A stretch of DNA of 64,000 nt from B30-G6 sp964633115 (GTDB taxonomy: Bacteria > Desulfobacterota > Desulfobacteria > Desulfobacterales > B30-G6): assembly GCA_964633115.1 (NCBI GenBank), contig CAZWEO010000003.1:1-64000 (forward strand), written 5' to 3'. Below the pieces are notes generated by a model, which was given only the letters and a program-made list of their open reading frames with translations, did not search any database and was not told where the DNA came from. Below are positions 34,945 to 44,210 of this stretch, one piece after another. How positions within the stretch are numbered: the first letter of the stretch is position 1; each line of letters begins with the position of its first letter. The position numbers and the translations under genes were made by a program.

Positions 34945-35368
34945 CGTTCTGGAGACCATGTTCTTTCTGCCTGTTCAAATTATTGAAGAAAACAGCCTTT
35001 GGGGTAATTGGTCACAACAAGGGATAAAATTATGGCATGTCGCTGTTCGGTTTAGCGGACCAGTCAATGGGTCATTTTTCCTGTTGGTTCCGGTAAGTCT
35101 GGCTCAGGAAATCACGGCCAACTTTTTAGGACTAGATGAAGCCAACGTCGCGCCGAGCCAGGAATCCGATACAGTCAAAGAGGCTTTAAACATGATCGGC
35201 GGTTATGTGTTGTCACAAGTTGAAAAGGCCGATGAATTTCAAATCGGCATTCCGGAAATTGTAAGCGAGGGGCAAGTAGACTTGGCAAACATGCAACTTG
35301 AATCGTCTAATACCCTCATTATCGAAACTGATGAAAATAATTTAGCGGTTGGCTTCCACCTGGATTGA
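34901..35368 (+). CDS. CheX-like CheY-P phosphatase
   Basis: A 155-residue protein of the CheC/CheX family. It has an alpha/beta layout with the helix SDTVKEALNMIGGYVLSQ, which holds the family's E-x2-N active-site pattern (KEALNMIGG). It should speed CheY-P dephosphorylation. It overlaps cheY by 44 nt. A CheZ is also encoded in this operon, so there may be two phosphatases for two CheY proteins. Confidence 0.75.
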   Translation: MDKQMMTNLKQAISSVLETMFFLPVQIIEENSLWGNWSQQGIKLWHVAVRFSGPVNGSFFLLVPVSLAQEITANFLGLDEANVAPSQESDTVKEALNMIGGYVLSQVEKADEFQIGIPEIVSEGQVDLANMQLESSNTLIIETDENNLAVGFHLD

Positions 35369-35394
35369 TATACCTAGAAAAGGCATGACTGCAT

Positions 35395-36450
35395 ATGAGG
35401 ATAACAAAGATAAAAGTCTTGATTGTCGATGATTCGGCTGTGGTTCGCAAAGTATTTCAGGAGGAACTATCCAGGGAAGCCGATATCGAGGTTGTGGGTA
35501 CGGCGCCCGACCCCTATGTGGCCAGAGATAAGATCGTCAAGCTCAAACCGGATGTGGTAACCCTGGACATTGAAATGCCCAGGATGGACGGTATCACCTT
35601 TCTTAAAAAACTGATGCGCCATTATCCTCTGCCGGTGATTATTGTCAGTTCCTTAACCACCAAAGGCGGCAAGCTGGCCATGGAAGCGCTTTCCATCGGT
35701 GCGCTCGAGGTGATTTCGAAACCTTCCAGCGCCTATTCCGTTGGTGAGATGAGTGTTCAGTTAATTGACAAAATCCGAGCTGTCGCACATGTGAAGGTTC
35801 AAAAAAAAGGCACTGAAACAAAGGGCCAAGCAGCACCGCCAATTAGACCTACCAGGGCCTTGGCCGAGACAACCAACAAGGTCATCGCTATCGGCGCATC
35901 CACTGGCGGGACCGAGGCCTTAAAGGTCGTTTTAACGCAGATGCCGCCGAATGCGCCCGGCATCGTGGTGGTACAACATATGCCGGCCCAGTTTACGACA
36001 TCATTTGCCGAAAGACTCAATGATTTGAGTGCCATTAATGTAAAAGAAGCTAAAAACGGTGACTCATTGGTGAACGGGATGGCTTTGATCGCTCCGGGAA
36101 ATTATCACATGTTGTTAAAACGGAGTGGTGCGCGGCACTACGTTCAGGTTAAAAACGGGCCACTCGTGCATCACCAGCGACCGGCCGTGGATGTCCTATT
36201 TCACTCCGTGGCCGATACGGCCGGGAGCAATGCTGCCGGCGCCTTACTAACTGGTATGGGAGCTGATGGTGCTGCTGGTTTGCTGAAAATGAGGGAGGCC
36301 GGTGCCAGAACGATCGCCCAGGACGAAAAAAGTTGTATCGTGTTTGGCATGCCCAAAGAGGCCATCAAGGCCGGTGCTGCTGAAAAAGTAGTGCCCTTAA
36401 AGGATATCACTAAGACTGTGTTGAACATGGTAACGGAAAAGCGCGCTTAG
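35395..36450 (+). CDS. cheB: Protein-glutamate methylesterase CheB
   Basis: A 351-residue CheB. REC at 1-125 has VLIVDDSAVVR, Asp in VTLDIEMPRMDG and Lys in ISKPS. The methylesterase domain at about 160-345 has the catalytic Ser in IGASTGGTEAL, His in VVQHMP and Asp in TGMGADGAAG. It removes receptor methyl groups and opposes CheR. ATG at 35395. Confidence 0.96.
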   Translation: MRITKIKVLIVDDSAVVRKVFQEELSREADIEVVGTAPDPYVARDKIVKLKPDVVTLDIEMPRMDGITFLKKLMRHYPLPVIIVSSLTTKGGKLAMEALSIGALEVISKPSSAYSVGEMSVQLIDKIRAVAHVKVQKKGTETKGQAAPPIRPTRALAETTNKVIAIGASTGGTEALKVVLTQMPPNAPGIVVVQHMPAQFTTSFAERLNDLSAINVKEAKNGDSLVNGMALIAPGNYHMLLKRSGARHYVQVKNGPLVHHQRPAVDVLFHSVADTAGSNAAGALLTGMGADGAAGLLKMREAGARTIAQDEKSCIVFGMPKEAIKAGAAEKVVPLKDITKTVLNMVTEKRA

Positions 36451-36471
36451 CCGCATGGAGCTGAATACGGT

Positions 36472-37260
36472 ATGAAAAATCAACTTAAGGCAAAAATTGT
36501 GGACATTGTGGATGGGAAGTTGAACGAAACTGAGATGGAGGAGTTGATCGATTTTTTTAAATACGCCTTAATCGAAAGCTTTGATCAGGATGACGAAAAC
36601 TTCTTTAAAGGGCTGGCCTACGAAATGAGCGGATCGGTAAAGGATCTGGCCCTCATGATTATCGAATTTAGAAGGGATCTGATATCTCGAATCCATCCGG
36701 GTATTACAGACTTAACCGAAAAATATATTCCGCAAACAGCCGACCAGCTGGAAGGCATCATCGAGACCACGGAACAGGCCGCTCACAGGATCATGGACAA
36801 CCTAGATGCTATGCAAGGCGACAGCGAATCCATGGTAGCAATTTTATCCGATCTAAAATCGGGAAAAATTTCTTTGCCAGCCGGCAATAAGGCTGCACAT
36901 GAGGCCGAGCTCGATCCCAAAGCCACCGAGGCTTTGGCACCCCTCATCAAGCACCTGACAGCAATCACCGACGCCAATACTTCGATGATTGCGGACACAT
37001 TTGTTCAGATGAGCTTTCAGGATTTAACCGGGCAACGGATTAAGCGGATAATGAATCTGGTCAGCCAAATGGAGTATCGATTACAAAAAATGGTGGTGTC
37101 GTTTGGCATTAAGGTTGCTGCAAAAGTACGCAATCCAGATATATCCGACATGGAGCTAGCTGAGGCGGTTGCCAATAAAGAAAGCGAATTGGCGGGACCT
37201 CAAAAGACTGGCCGCGGTCTCGATCAGGCCGGGATAGACGAACTATTAGCTAATATTTAG
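36472..37260 (+). CDS. cheZ: CheY-P phosphatase CheZ
   Basis: A 262-residue CheZ: long helical hairpin and the active motif FQDLTGQRIKRIM, holding the conserved Asp and catalytic Gln. The C-terminus (GRGLDQAGIDELLANI) resembles the CheY-binding peptide. It dephosphorylates CheY-P. It follows cheB by 21 nt. Confidence 0.93.
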   Translation: MKNQLKAKIVDIVDGKLNETEMEELIDFFKYALIESFDQDDENFFKGLAYEMSGSVKDLALMIIEFRRDLISRIHPGITDLTEKYIPQTADQLEGIIETTEQAAHRIMDNLDAMQGDSESMVAILSDLKSGKISLPAGNKAAHEAELDPKATEALAPLIKHLTAITDANTSMIADTFVQMSFQDLTGQRIKRIMNLVSQMEYRLQKMVVSFGIKVAAKVRNPDISDMELAEAVANKESELAGPQKTGRGLDQAGIDELLANI

Positions 37261-37284
37261 ATGTGTTAAAGGAGGATTGTTTTC

Positions 37285-37662
37285 ATGGACTTAAATATGA
37301 ACGTACTCATTGTCGATGATTTCGCTACGATGAGAAGGATACTGAAAAATATCATGAAGCAGATCGGTTTCTCCAATATTACCGAAGCCGAGAATGGTAA
37401 AAACGCCCTGAAACTGCTTAAGTCCGATCCCATTGATCTGGTGTTATGCGATTGGAATATGCCAGAGATGGCCGGGATTGATTTATTAAATGCAGTCAGG
37501 GGTGATGATCAATTAAAAGCCATGCCCTTCGTTATGGTCACAGCTGAAGCCCAAAAAGAAAATATTCTCGAAGCGGTTAAGGCCGGTGTCAGCAGCTATA
37601 TTGTCAAACCATTCACGGCCGACACCGTAGAGGAAAAGTTAAAGAAAGTATTTAGTAGTTGA
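37285..37662 (+). CDS. cheY: Chemotaxis response regulator CheY (second copy)
   Basis: A 125-residue REC protein: LIVDDFATMRRIL, phosphoacceptor Asp in LVLCDWNMPEMAG, Thr in VTAEAQKENI and Lys in IVKPFTAD. This is very close to enterobacterial CheY (DWNMP) and lies right after cheZ as in E. coli, so it is likely the motor-binding CheY. AAAGGAGG lies 12 nt before the ATG. Confidence 0.95.
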   Translation: MDLNMNVLIVDDFATMRRILKNIMKQIGFSNITEAENGKNALKLLKSDPIDLVLCDWNMPEMAGIDLLNAVRGDDQLKAMPFVMVTAEAQKENILEAVKAGVSSYIVKPFTADTVEEKLKKVFSS

Positions 37663-37740
37663 ATTTTTTTTTTCTTCCTGTCAGAATTGGTGTTTGCAGG
37701 AATTGGGGAACATCGTGCAGCGATGTAATGGAGGTATCCA

Positions 37741-38142
37741 ATGGATATTAGACAAATTGATAACCTAACAGCTTTGAAAACGTCATCATCACAGTCGACC
37801 AAATCGACTGGCGAATTTGGTGAAATATATAATCAAAAGCTGGCGGCCGTTTCGAAAGCCGATACCCAGGTCCAGTTGGATGCTAAAAGAGCTTTGATCG
37901 ACCAAAGTAGTCAGATTATGGACCTCTTGGATGAATATGCCGGTCATCTAAGCAATCCTGCAAAAAGCCTGAAAGATCTAGATCCACTTGTCAGAACTAT
38001 TCAAAAACAGGTTGATCTAGTGGCAGCCAAGGCCGCTGATCCCAAGTATGCCACAGATGAAATCGGGGCCGTAGTCAAAGATTTAGCCCTGACGGCCAAT
38101 GTGGCTATGCTTAAGTTTCAGCGCGGCGATTTTATCGATTAG
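37741..38142 (+). CDS. Hypothetical protein at the end of the che operon
   Basis: A 133-residue polar helical protein that I do not recognise. It has no signal peptide or membrane segment. Segments such as AKRALIDQSSQIMDLLDEYA and TANVAMLKFQRGDFID suggest a small helical bundle. GGAGG lies 7 nt before the ATG. It sits between cheY and a sigma-54 activator gene. Confidence 0.7.
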   Translation: MDIRQIDNLTALKTSSSQSTKSTGEFGEIYNQKLAAVSKADTQVQLDAKRALIDQSSQIMDLLDEYAGHLSNPAKSLKDLDPLVRTIQKQVDLVAAKAADPKYATDEIGAVVKDLALTANVAMLKFQRGDFID

Positions 38143-38194
38143 TTCGAAAAATTATAGAAGCTGCTAACCCTGAGTTGTGGACAGGAACCTGTGT

Positions 38195-39574
38195 ATGGAA
38201 CGACTACTGATAATTGATGACGATCCAGCTCACCTGAAAGTCGTCGCCGCTGCTTTGGAGCGCAAAGGATACGACGTCACCGCCGCACCGAATGGTGAAT
38301 CCGGGATAGAAGAATTAGAAAATGATTCATTTGATCTGGTTTTAACTGATCTGATGATGCCGGGCATAGACGGCATGGGGGTCCTCAATCATGTGGTCGA
38401 TCATTGCCCCCAAACCATTTGCATCATTTTAACAGGCCATGCAACCATTAAGGGTGCAGTTGAGGCCGTTAAAATAGGTGCGTTTGACTATATGACCAAG
38501 CCAGTGACTGCCAGCGAATTATGGGTCAACGTTGAAAAAGCACTTAAATTTCGGAATCTTAAAGAAGAAAATGTTCGCCTAAAGCAACAACTCAGAAAAA
38601 AATATTCGCAAAAGAATATTATCGGCACCAGCCAAGCCATCCAGAAAATCTTTTCACTTATAGAAAAAGTAGCCGATACAGATAGTACCGTGTTGATTAA
38701 TGGCGCCAGCGGAACGGGTAAAGAACTTATCGCTCGTGCGATTCATTATGATAGTGGTCGTAGTGACAAACCGTTGGTGATCATCAATTGTGGTGCCATT
38801 CCCGAAGCCCTGCTAGAAAGCGAGTTATATGGGCATGAAAAAGGATCCTATACCGGCGCCCACAAGGCCCGAGTTGGCCGATTTGAATTGGCCAACGGTG
38901 GCACTATTTTTCTAGACGAAATTGGTGAGATGAGTCCATCATTGCAGGTTAAACTGTTGCGGGTACTCCAGGACCAGCGTTTTGAAAGAGTCGGCGGCAC
39001 CAAAACAGTTCATGTGGATGTCCGCATTATCGCAGCTACCAATAAAAACTTAACGGCCGCGATTAACGATGGTACCTTTCGTGAAGATTTATATTATCGC
39101 CTTAATGTAATCCCGGTAAAAGTCCCGCCTTTAACGCAGCGCCGCTCAGATATACCGCTTTTAATCAATCATTTTTTGAAAAAGTTCCAGAAGGGGCAAA
39201 AGAAAAAAATCGAGGGATTTAGCACCGAAGCCACGGATACGTTGATGGAATACAATTGGCCAGGCAATATCCGCGAGTTGGAGAATGTGGTTAAACGCAT
39301 TACGATTCTGTGTGAGAATGAGATCCCCGACTTTACGGATCTTCCCGAGCATATCCAACAATTCAGTCTTTCAGCTCAGGACAATCAAGGCTTCATCTTT
39401 GAAGAGGGGCTGTCGCTGGACAAAGCGGTCAAAAATTATGAAAGAAAGCTGATTGTGGGCGCCATGGAAAAAAGTGATGGTGTTAAAACCAAGGCTGCAA
39501 AATTACTCAAGATAAAACGGACAACCCTGGTTGAAAAAATCAAAAAGCAGAATTTGTCAAAAGCAGCTTCCTAA
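38195..39574 (+). CDS. NtrC-type sigma-54 response regulator with GSYTGA variant
   Basis: A 459-residue activator. REC at 1-120 has LLIIDDDPAHLK, phosphoacceptor Asp in LVLTDLMMPGIDG and Lys in MTKPV. The AAA+ domain at about 135-370 has Walker A GASGTGKE and Walker B FLDEIGEM, plus a Fis-type helix-turn-helix at the end (KTKAAKLLKIKRTTLVEKI). The sigma-54 contact loop reads GSYTGA in place of the nearly invariant GAFTGA. ATG at 38195 has AGGA at 8 nt and gives the normal REC start; a GTG six codons up is possible. It is a strong candidate for the regulator of the flagellar sigma-54 promoters. Confidence 0.93.
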   Translation: MERLLIIDDDPAHLKVVAAALERKGYDVTAAPNGESGIEELENDSFDLVLTDLMMPGIDGMGVLNHVVDHCPQTICIILTGHATIKGAVEAVKIGAFDYMTKPVTASELWVNVEKALKFRNLKEENVRLKQQLRKKYSQKNIIGTSQAIQKIFSLIEKVADTDSTVLINGASGTGKELIARAIHYDSGRSDKPLVIINCGAIPEALLESELYGHEKGSYTGAHKARVGRFELANGGTIFLDEIGEMSPSLQVKLLRVLQDQRFERVGGTKTVHVDVRIIAATNKNLTAAINDGTFREDLYYRLNVIPVKVPPLTQRRSDIPLLINHFLKKFQKGQKKKIEGFSTEATDTLMEYNWPGNIRELENVVKRITILCENEIPDFTDLPEHIQQFSLSAQDNQGFIFEEGLSLDKAVKNYERKLIVGAMEKSDGVKTKAAKLLKIKRTTLVEKIKKQNLSKAAS

Positions 39575-39588
39575 GATCATTATACCCG

Positions 39589-39606
39589 ATGTCAAAATAA
39601 TGACAT
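39589..39606. promoter_or_regulatory. Putative activator-binding site (TGTCA-N6-TGACA)
   Basis: ATGTCAAAATAATGACAT, centred 116 bp upstream of the -12 element at 39713. It falls in the gap just after the activator gene. Confidence 0.6.
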
Positions 39607-39699
39607 TCCTCCCTCGTAATCACAACGATTCGATTCTGGTTGCATCTCAATTAATTCAAATAAATAAGTTAGTTATCCTCAGTTAAAAAAAGATCAAAT

Positions 39700-39715
39700 T
39701 GGCACAGTACTTGCT
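39700..39715 (+). promoter_or_regulatory. Sigma-54 promoter of the AMIN/TPR gene
   Basis: TGGCAC-AGTAC-TTGCT, a perfect consensus match. The predicted start is about 39726, only 2 nt before the ATG at 39728, which implies a leaderless or near-leaderless transcript. Confidence 0.8.
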
Positions 39716-39727
39716 ATTTAGAACAAC

Positions 39728-42343
39728 ATGCAATTTGTATGTGGCCATAAGATTATTTTGATTTTATCAGGGCTGGTATTATCTACAGGTATTTTTGTCA
39801 CCGATGTCTTTGCCGCACTCCCGCCGCAAACCACCAATCAGTTGATGGACACTATCACAACCTTGGATGTACATACTTCCGACCGCGAGACGATAGTGTC
39901 GATCCAGGGCAATGGTAGGATGCCAAATATCGCTACCCGAACCTTCCCATCACCGCCCAGAATTGTTGTGGACCTGCTAACGGATGGATCCGGATTTAAA
40001 TCCATACATAAACCCGTTAATGGTGACAATTTGGCCAGCATTCGCGTGGGCCATCACCCCGGGGCTATTCGTCTGGTTTTGGATTTGACTGGGCCGGAGG
40101 TATCCGCGTTTTCAACCACAATGCAGGACCAGCGATTAGTAGTAACACTCCATGAAACTGATACGATTGGTTCCTTACAGGTCACCTCGGCAGCGGCAGG
40201 CACCGGGGATGATACCGAAACGGGTTCATCCAACACCCGTATGCAAAAGACATCTGTTGCTGCTCAGGCGCCGGAAAGCGCTGGACCAAATGAAACGGCG
40301 TCCAATTCACTTGTTGTAGCGGACTCTGTTTCACCCCAGGCGGCCAATCCCGGGTTATTTAATGCCCTGCAAAAATTGATGCATGTAGATGCCAATGATG
40401 ATGTGTTTGACATGCCGACCTATCTCAGTGCAGTGACGGCTTACCAGGCGCAGAACTGGCAAGGGGCCATCGAACACTTAAACCGCTTTGTACAAAAATC
40501 CCCGCCAAGTACTCATGTGGAAAAGGCTTATTTTCTCTTGGCCAAAACCATAGATCGATTACATGCAGATGACCTGGAAAACCATTTTAGCAAAATCTGG
40601 GATGCCTACAAGGATGCCATTTATCGATATCCGGATTCCGCCTATACCCCGGATGCATATCTATCCATCGGTAATCTGTATTTTAGATCTGATATTTATA
40701 TCGAAGCCTGGGGATATTATAACCTGGTGATTGACGCAAAGCACTATGCGCTGGCAACGGTACAGGCCTTATTAAAGAAGGCCCAGATCCTCACCTTTAA
40801 GAAAAAGAAAGCCAAAGCCCTTGAAATCTACAACTCGATTATCCAAGGGTATCCCCAGATACCGGAAACCATTCAAGCCAAGGTTAGCATGGCCGGCATC
40901 CTGTTTGAATTGAACCAATTTAGTAAAGCGCTGGTAATTCTAGAGAGCCTGGAGCAACATAGCGAATATGCCTATGCCTATCCTGAAATGTTGCGTTATC
41001 TCGGTAATATTTATTATCAAACCGGTTCATATACCAAAGCACGGGAACAACTTTTTCGGTTTTATAACTGCCGGCCCGATACGGCGGAGAGTCCGCTGGT
41101 ATTGGCCCGGATTGCGGATGCCTTTAGAGAAGAGGGGCTGATCGAAGAAGCCACCAAATTCTATCGCCTCACCTTAACACGCCATGCCCAAACAGAGGGC
41201 GCCCTCATCAGCATGTACCGTTTGGCCGCCATGCAGGAATCGGATGGGATCAAAGCTGAGGAGCGTCTACAGCCCGAATTTAATATAACGGGAGGCCGGT
41301 TGGATTTTCCTCGCAAAATTTATGAGGACGTGATCCAGAACGCAATCGATAGCAATAGGACGACGCCCTTATTGCAATATGCGTTGCTCAAACTTTCTAT
41401 TCTTGACCAACGTGAAGGCAAGTATGTGGATAGCCTGAATCGATTGAAAGAATTGCTTAAAAAATATCCTCAAACCAGGTTAAAGCGTGAAATTGAAGAA
41501 ACATTCGGTAAGGCCCTTACTATCCTTCTTCAGAATAGTCTCAAAGCTAAAAAATATAAACATGTCCTCAATATCTATCAGGCTGAAAAAGACAATATCA
41601 GCCCAATTAATTCAGCTGAAATTTTCATCACGGTCGGTCGGGCGGCAGTCGAACTCAAATTGACGGATCTGGGTGTCGAGTTATTTGACAAGGCCGCGGC
41701 CCAACTGCCGGACGAAAAAAAACCTGCTGATCTGTTATTCTATTTGGGGCGTGCGTACTATAAACGCGGATCTTTTAAACGCGCCCAAAACCAGTTTGAA
41801 TTGCTGCTGAACGATCATCCCAAAAATGGTTTTAGCGTTGATGCCTACATGTATAAAGGACAAATATTCCTTGCAAATGGCGATTATCTCAAGGCTGCCA
41901 AGATGTTTGCCAACGCTTTGCAGCACAACGACAAGTCATGTAAACACGTCAATATTTTGATGTACCGCACGCAAGCACTAATGCAGATAAAATCAAACCA
42001 ACAGGCAGTTGAGAGCCTGGTGCAAGCCCAAAACGCAGCCCAGAGCTGTCTTGGCAGCGATTCCCAAATGTATGCCGAAATCGGAAACCTCCATATACAG
42101 CTGGGCGAGATTGAAAAGGCCTTGGCAGCCTTAGGCATTGCGCATGACATGGAAAGTGATACGCGTTCACAGATGCGATTAAAGATCCAAATGGCACGTT
42201 GTTATGAACTTACAAATCAAAAAGATTCCTATGTGGCAATCTACACGGAGGTTGCCAATCAAGATGATCCATTCTGGCGTAATGTCGCCAAAGAAAAAAT
42301 GGAAGCAATCAATTATAAGCCAATAGACTCGGATACGAAATAA
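39728..42343 (+). CDS. Secreted AMIN-domain and TPR-repeat protein
   Basis: An 871-residue exported protein. A signal peptide (about 1-30, hydrophobic core IILILSGLVLSTGIFV) ends near FAALP. An AMIN domain at about 45-145 (PRIVVDLL; IRLVLDLTG) suggests binding to peptidoglycan. The rest, from about 235, is a long row of TPR repeats (AYFLLAKTIDRL; PDAYLSIGNLYF; RYLGNIYYQTGSYTKAREQL). It probably acts in the periplasm as a scaffold. It lies between two sigma-54 activator genes under a sigma-54 promoter, so a role in placing or stabilising the flagellum is likely by context. Confidence 0.85.
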   Translation: MQFVCGHKIILILSGLVLSTGIFVTDVFAALPPQTTNQLMDTITTLDVHTSDRETIVSIQGNGRMPNIATRTFPSPPRIVVDLLTDGSGFKSIHKPVNGDNLASIRVGHHPGAIRLVLDLTGPEVSAFSTTMQDQRLVVTLHETDTIGSLQVTSAAAGTGDDTETGSSNTRMQKTSVAAQAPESAGPNETASNSLVVADSVSPQAANPGLFNALQKLMHVDANDDVFDMPTYLSAVTAYQAQNWQGAIEHLNRFVQKSPPSTHVEKAYFLLAKTIDRLHADDLENHFSKIWDAYKDAIYRYPDSAYTPDAYLSIGNLYFRSDIYIEAWGYYNLVIDAKHYALATVQALLKKAQILTFKKKKAKALEIYNSIIQGYPQIPETIQAKVSMAGILFELNQFSKALVILESLEQHSEYAYAYPEMLRYLGNIYYQTGSYTKAREQLFRFYNCRPDTAESPLVLARIADAFREEGLIEEATKFYRLTLTRHAQTEGALISMYRLAAMQESDGIKAEERLQPEFNITGGRLDFPRKIYEDVIQNAIDSNRTTPLLQYALLKLSILDQREGKYVDSLNRLKELLKKYPQTRLKREIEETFGKALTILLQNSLKAKKYKHVLNIYQAEKDNISPINSAEIFITVGRAAVELKLTDLGVELFDKAAAQLPDEKKPADLLFYLGRAYYKRGSFKRAQNQFELLLNDHPKNGFSVDAYMYKGQIFLANGDYLKAAKMFANALQHNDKSCKHVNILMYRTQALMQIKSNQQAVESLVQAQNAAQSCLGSDSQMYAEIGNLHIQLGEIEKALAALGIAHDMESDTRSQMRLKIQMARCYELTNQKDSYVAIYTEVANQDDPFWRNVAKEKMEAINYKPIDSDTK

Positions 42344-42367
42344 TTACGGAGAAGGTACAGGATACAT

Positions 42368-43702
42368 ATGCGGCGTAAAAAGATCTTACTTGTGGACAGT
42401 GACGCCCATGAAGCTTCTGCGGTAAAACGCAAATTCAGTAGGGTAGGTCACCAATTATGTACAGCCGGTGACGGCTCGTCGGCATTGGACAAACTGACCC
42501 ATGACCATTTTAATCTCGTCATTGCTGAAATGAATTTACCGCAGATGAGCGGCATTGATTTGCTCAGGAAAATAAAGGAATTCAAAGTCTGTCTGCCGGT
42601 AATCCTCATGTCGGCCAACGCCCGGGTCAGGGACGCCGTGGAAGCCATGAAGTCAGGTGCACATGATTTTCTACTCAAGCCGCTAACCTTAGAGATGATT
42701 AATCTTTTAACGGCCCAAACGCTCCTGAAACAGCCAGCCTTGCCGAGCCGTAATGGCAAATATGAGATTGTCACCCATGATACGAATATGTTGCAGCTGA
42801 TGGATCAAGCCAAGGAGATCGCCAACAGCCGGGCATCCATTTTTCTACAGGGTGAATCTGGAACTGGCAAAGAACTTTTTGCCAGATTTATTCATAAGCA
42901 TAGCGATCGGCAGGATAAACCCTTTGTAGCCATTAATTGTGCCGCCTTGCCCGAAACATTACTTGAAAGCGAACTGTTTGGTCATGAGCGAGGGGCCTTT
43001 ACTGGTGCAACCAATCGTAAGAAGGGAAAGTTTGAACTGGCCAATCATGGCAGTATCCTGCTGGACGAAATTAGTGAAATGGATTATGCCTTGCAATCCA
43101 AACTGCTACGTGTACTCCAGGAAAAAGAGATCGATCGCGTGGGGGGTACTGAACCGATACCGCTGGATGTCCGTATCATATCCACAACCAATCGCCATAT
43201 CGAAGATGAGATAGCGGCAGGACGATTTCGTGAAGATTTATATTATCGCTTGAATGTGATTCCCTTGCATCTACCCGCGTTGAGAGAACGACCCACGGAT
43301 ATTCCCTTGTTGGTTAAACATTTTATCCAAAAGTACAATCGAATAGAGGCAAAAAGTGTCAAGGGTTTGACGCCTGAGGCCCTGCAATCCCTCGCGCAAA
43401 TGCCCTGGAAAGGCAACATCCGGGAGTTGGAGAACCGCATCGAACGGGCTGTGTTGATTTGCAAAAGTGAACTGATTCAGGATCAGGATATCAACGCGGG
43501 CGTCTCATCACGGCAAAATCAGGCTGCATCAGATCCTTTTATCCCCACGGGATCTTTAAAGGAAATGGAGCAACGCGCTATTTATCATACTCTGGATCGT
43601 ACTGACGGCAACCGTACGCATGCTGCTGAAATTCTGGGTATTAGCGTGCGGACCTTACGAAACAAGCTCAACGAGTATCGCGAAAAAATGGAGGCAAGCT
43701 AG
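42368..43702 (+). CDS. NtrC-type sigma-54 activator with Glu in place of the phosphoacceptor Asp
   Basis: A 444-residue activator: REC (1-120), AAA+ (about 130-360; Walker A GESGTGKE, GAFTGA intact, Walker B LLDEISEM) and Fis-type helix-turn-helix (THAAEILGISVRTLRNKL). The receiver is degenerate. The acid pocket reads LLVDSD and the phosphoacceptor position is Glu54 (VIAEMNLP) where active receivers have Asp; the Ser and Lys (LMSA, LLKPL) remain. Asp54 to Glu is the well-known activating change in NtrC, so this protein may be active without a kinase. ATG at 42368. It lies directly upstream of the flgB sigma-54 promoter. Confidence 0.92.
   Translation: MRRKKILLVDSDAHEASAVKRKFSRVGHQLCTAGDGSSALDKLTHDHFNLVIAEMNLPQMSGIDLLRKIKEFKVCLPVILMSANARVRDAVEAMKSGAHDFLLKPLTLEMINLLTAQTLLKQPALPSRNGKYEIVTHDTNMLQLMDQAKEIANSRASIFLQGESGTGKELFARFIHKHSDRQDKPFVAINCAALPETLLESELFGHERGAFTGATNRKKGKFELANHGSILLDEISEMDYALQSKLLRVLQEKEIDRVGGTEPIPLDVRIISTTNRHIEDEIAAGRFREDLYYRLNVIPLHLPALRERPTDIPLLVKHFIQKYNRIEAKSVKGLTPEALQSLAQMPWKGNIRELENRIERAVLICKSELIQDQDINAGVSSRQNQAASDPFIPTGSLKEMEQRAIYHTLDRTDGNRTHAAEILGISVRTLRNKLNEYREKMEAS
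43356..43373. promoter_or_regulatory. Possible activator-binding site inside the upstream activator gene
   Basis: GTGTCAAGGGTTTGACGC: TGTCA-N6-TGACG, one base off the motif seen elsewhere, about 355 bp before the flgB -12 element. It is within coding sequence and could be chance. Confidence 0.25.
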
Positions 43703-43706
43703 AAAG

Positions 43707-43722
43707 GGGCATATAACTTGCT
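43707..43722 (+). promoter_or_regulatory. Sigma-54 promoter of the flgB operon
   Basis: GGGCAT-ATAAC-TTGCT: correct GG/GC spacing, first base off consensus. Predicted start near 43733, about 70 nt before flgB. Confidence 0.65.
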
Positions 43723-43801
43723 TACCTTTATTATATTATCGAAATTACGAATCAAAATACGACAAAAAAGAGGTTCATTAAGCTAAGCAAAAGGACATAG
43801 C

Positions 43802-44209
43802 ATGACCGACAAACTTTCGCTCAACAAGACTTTCAATGTATTGGAAAATGCCATGAATGTTTCCAAACAGAGACATTCACTTCTGGTGAGCAATGTCGCC
43901 AATTTAGATACACCCGGATTTAAGGCCAAAGATCTCGATTTCAAAGCAGCCATGTCTAAGGCGCTCAATGCCAGCCAACGTATGGATTTGATCAAAACAG
44001 ATAGCGGGCATATGGGGCCACCGGCAAAAGCCATAAACAGTGCTGACATTGTCGAGGAAGAAGGCGAGTGGAACGGTTATAACTGGATGAATGTCGATCA
44101 GGTTATGACCAAACTCACCGAAAACAATCTGATTTATAAAACCTCGGCTGAGGCGCTTTTGCGTAAAATCGCACTTATGAAAGAAGTTCTGCGGGAAGGA
44201 GGACGTTAA
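43802..44209 (+). CDS. flgB: Flagellar basal-body rod protein FlgB
   Basis: A 135-residue proximal rod protein: the N-terminal rod motif LLVSNVANLDTPGFKAKDLD and a C-terminal helical part (NNLIYKTSAEALLRKIALMK). It assembles on the MS ring via the export apparatus. First gene of the flgBC-fliEFGHIJ-motE operon; one-base gap to flgC. Confidence 0.96.
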   Translation: MTDKLSLNKTFNVLENAMNVSKQRHSLLVSNVANLDTPGFKAKDLDFKAAMSKALNASQRMDLIKTDSGHMGPPAKAINSADIVEEEGEWNGYNWMNVDQVMTKLTENNLIYKTSAEALLRKIALMKEVLREGGR

Positions 44210-44210
44210 T

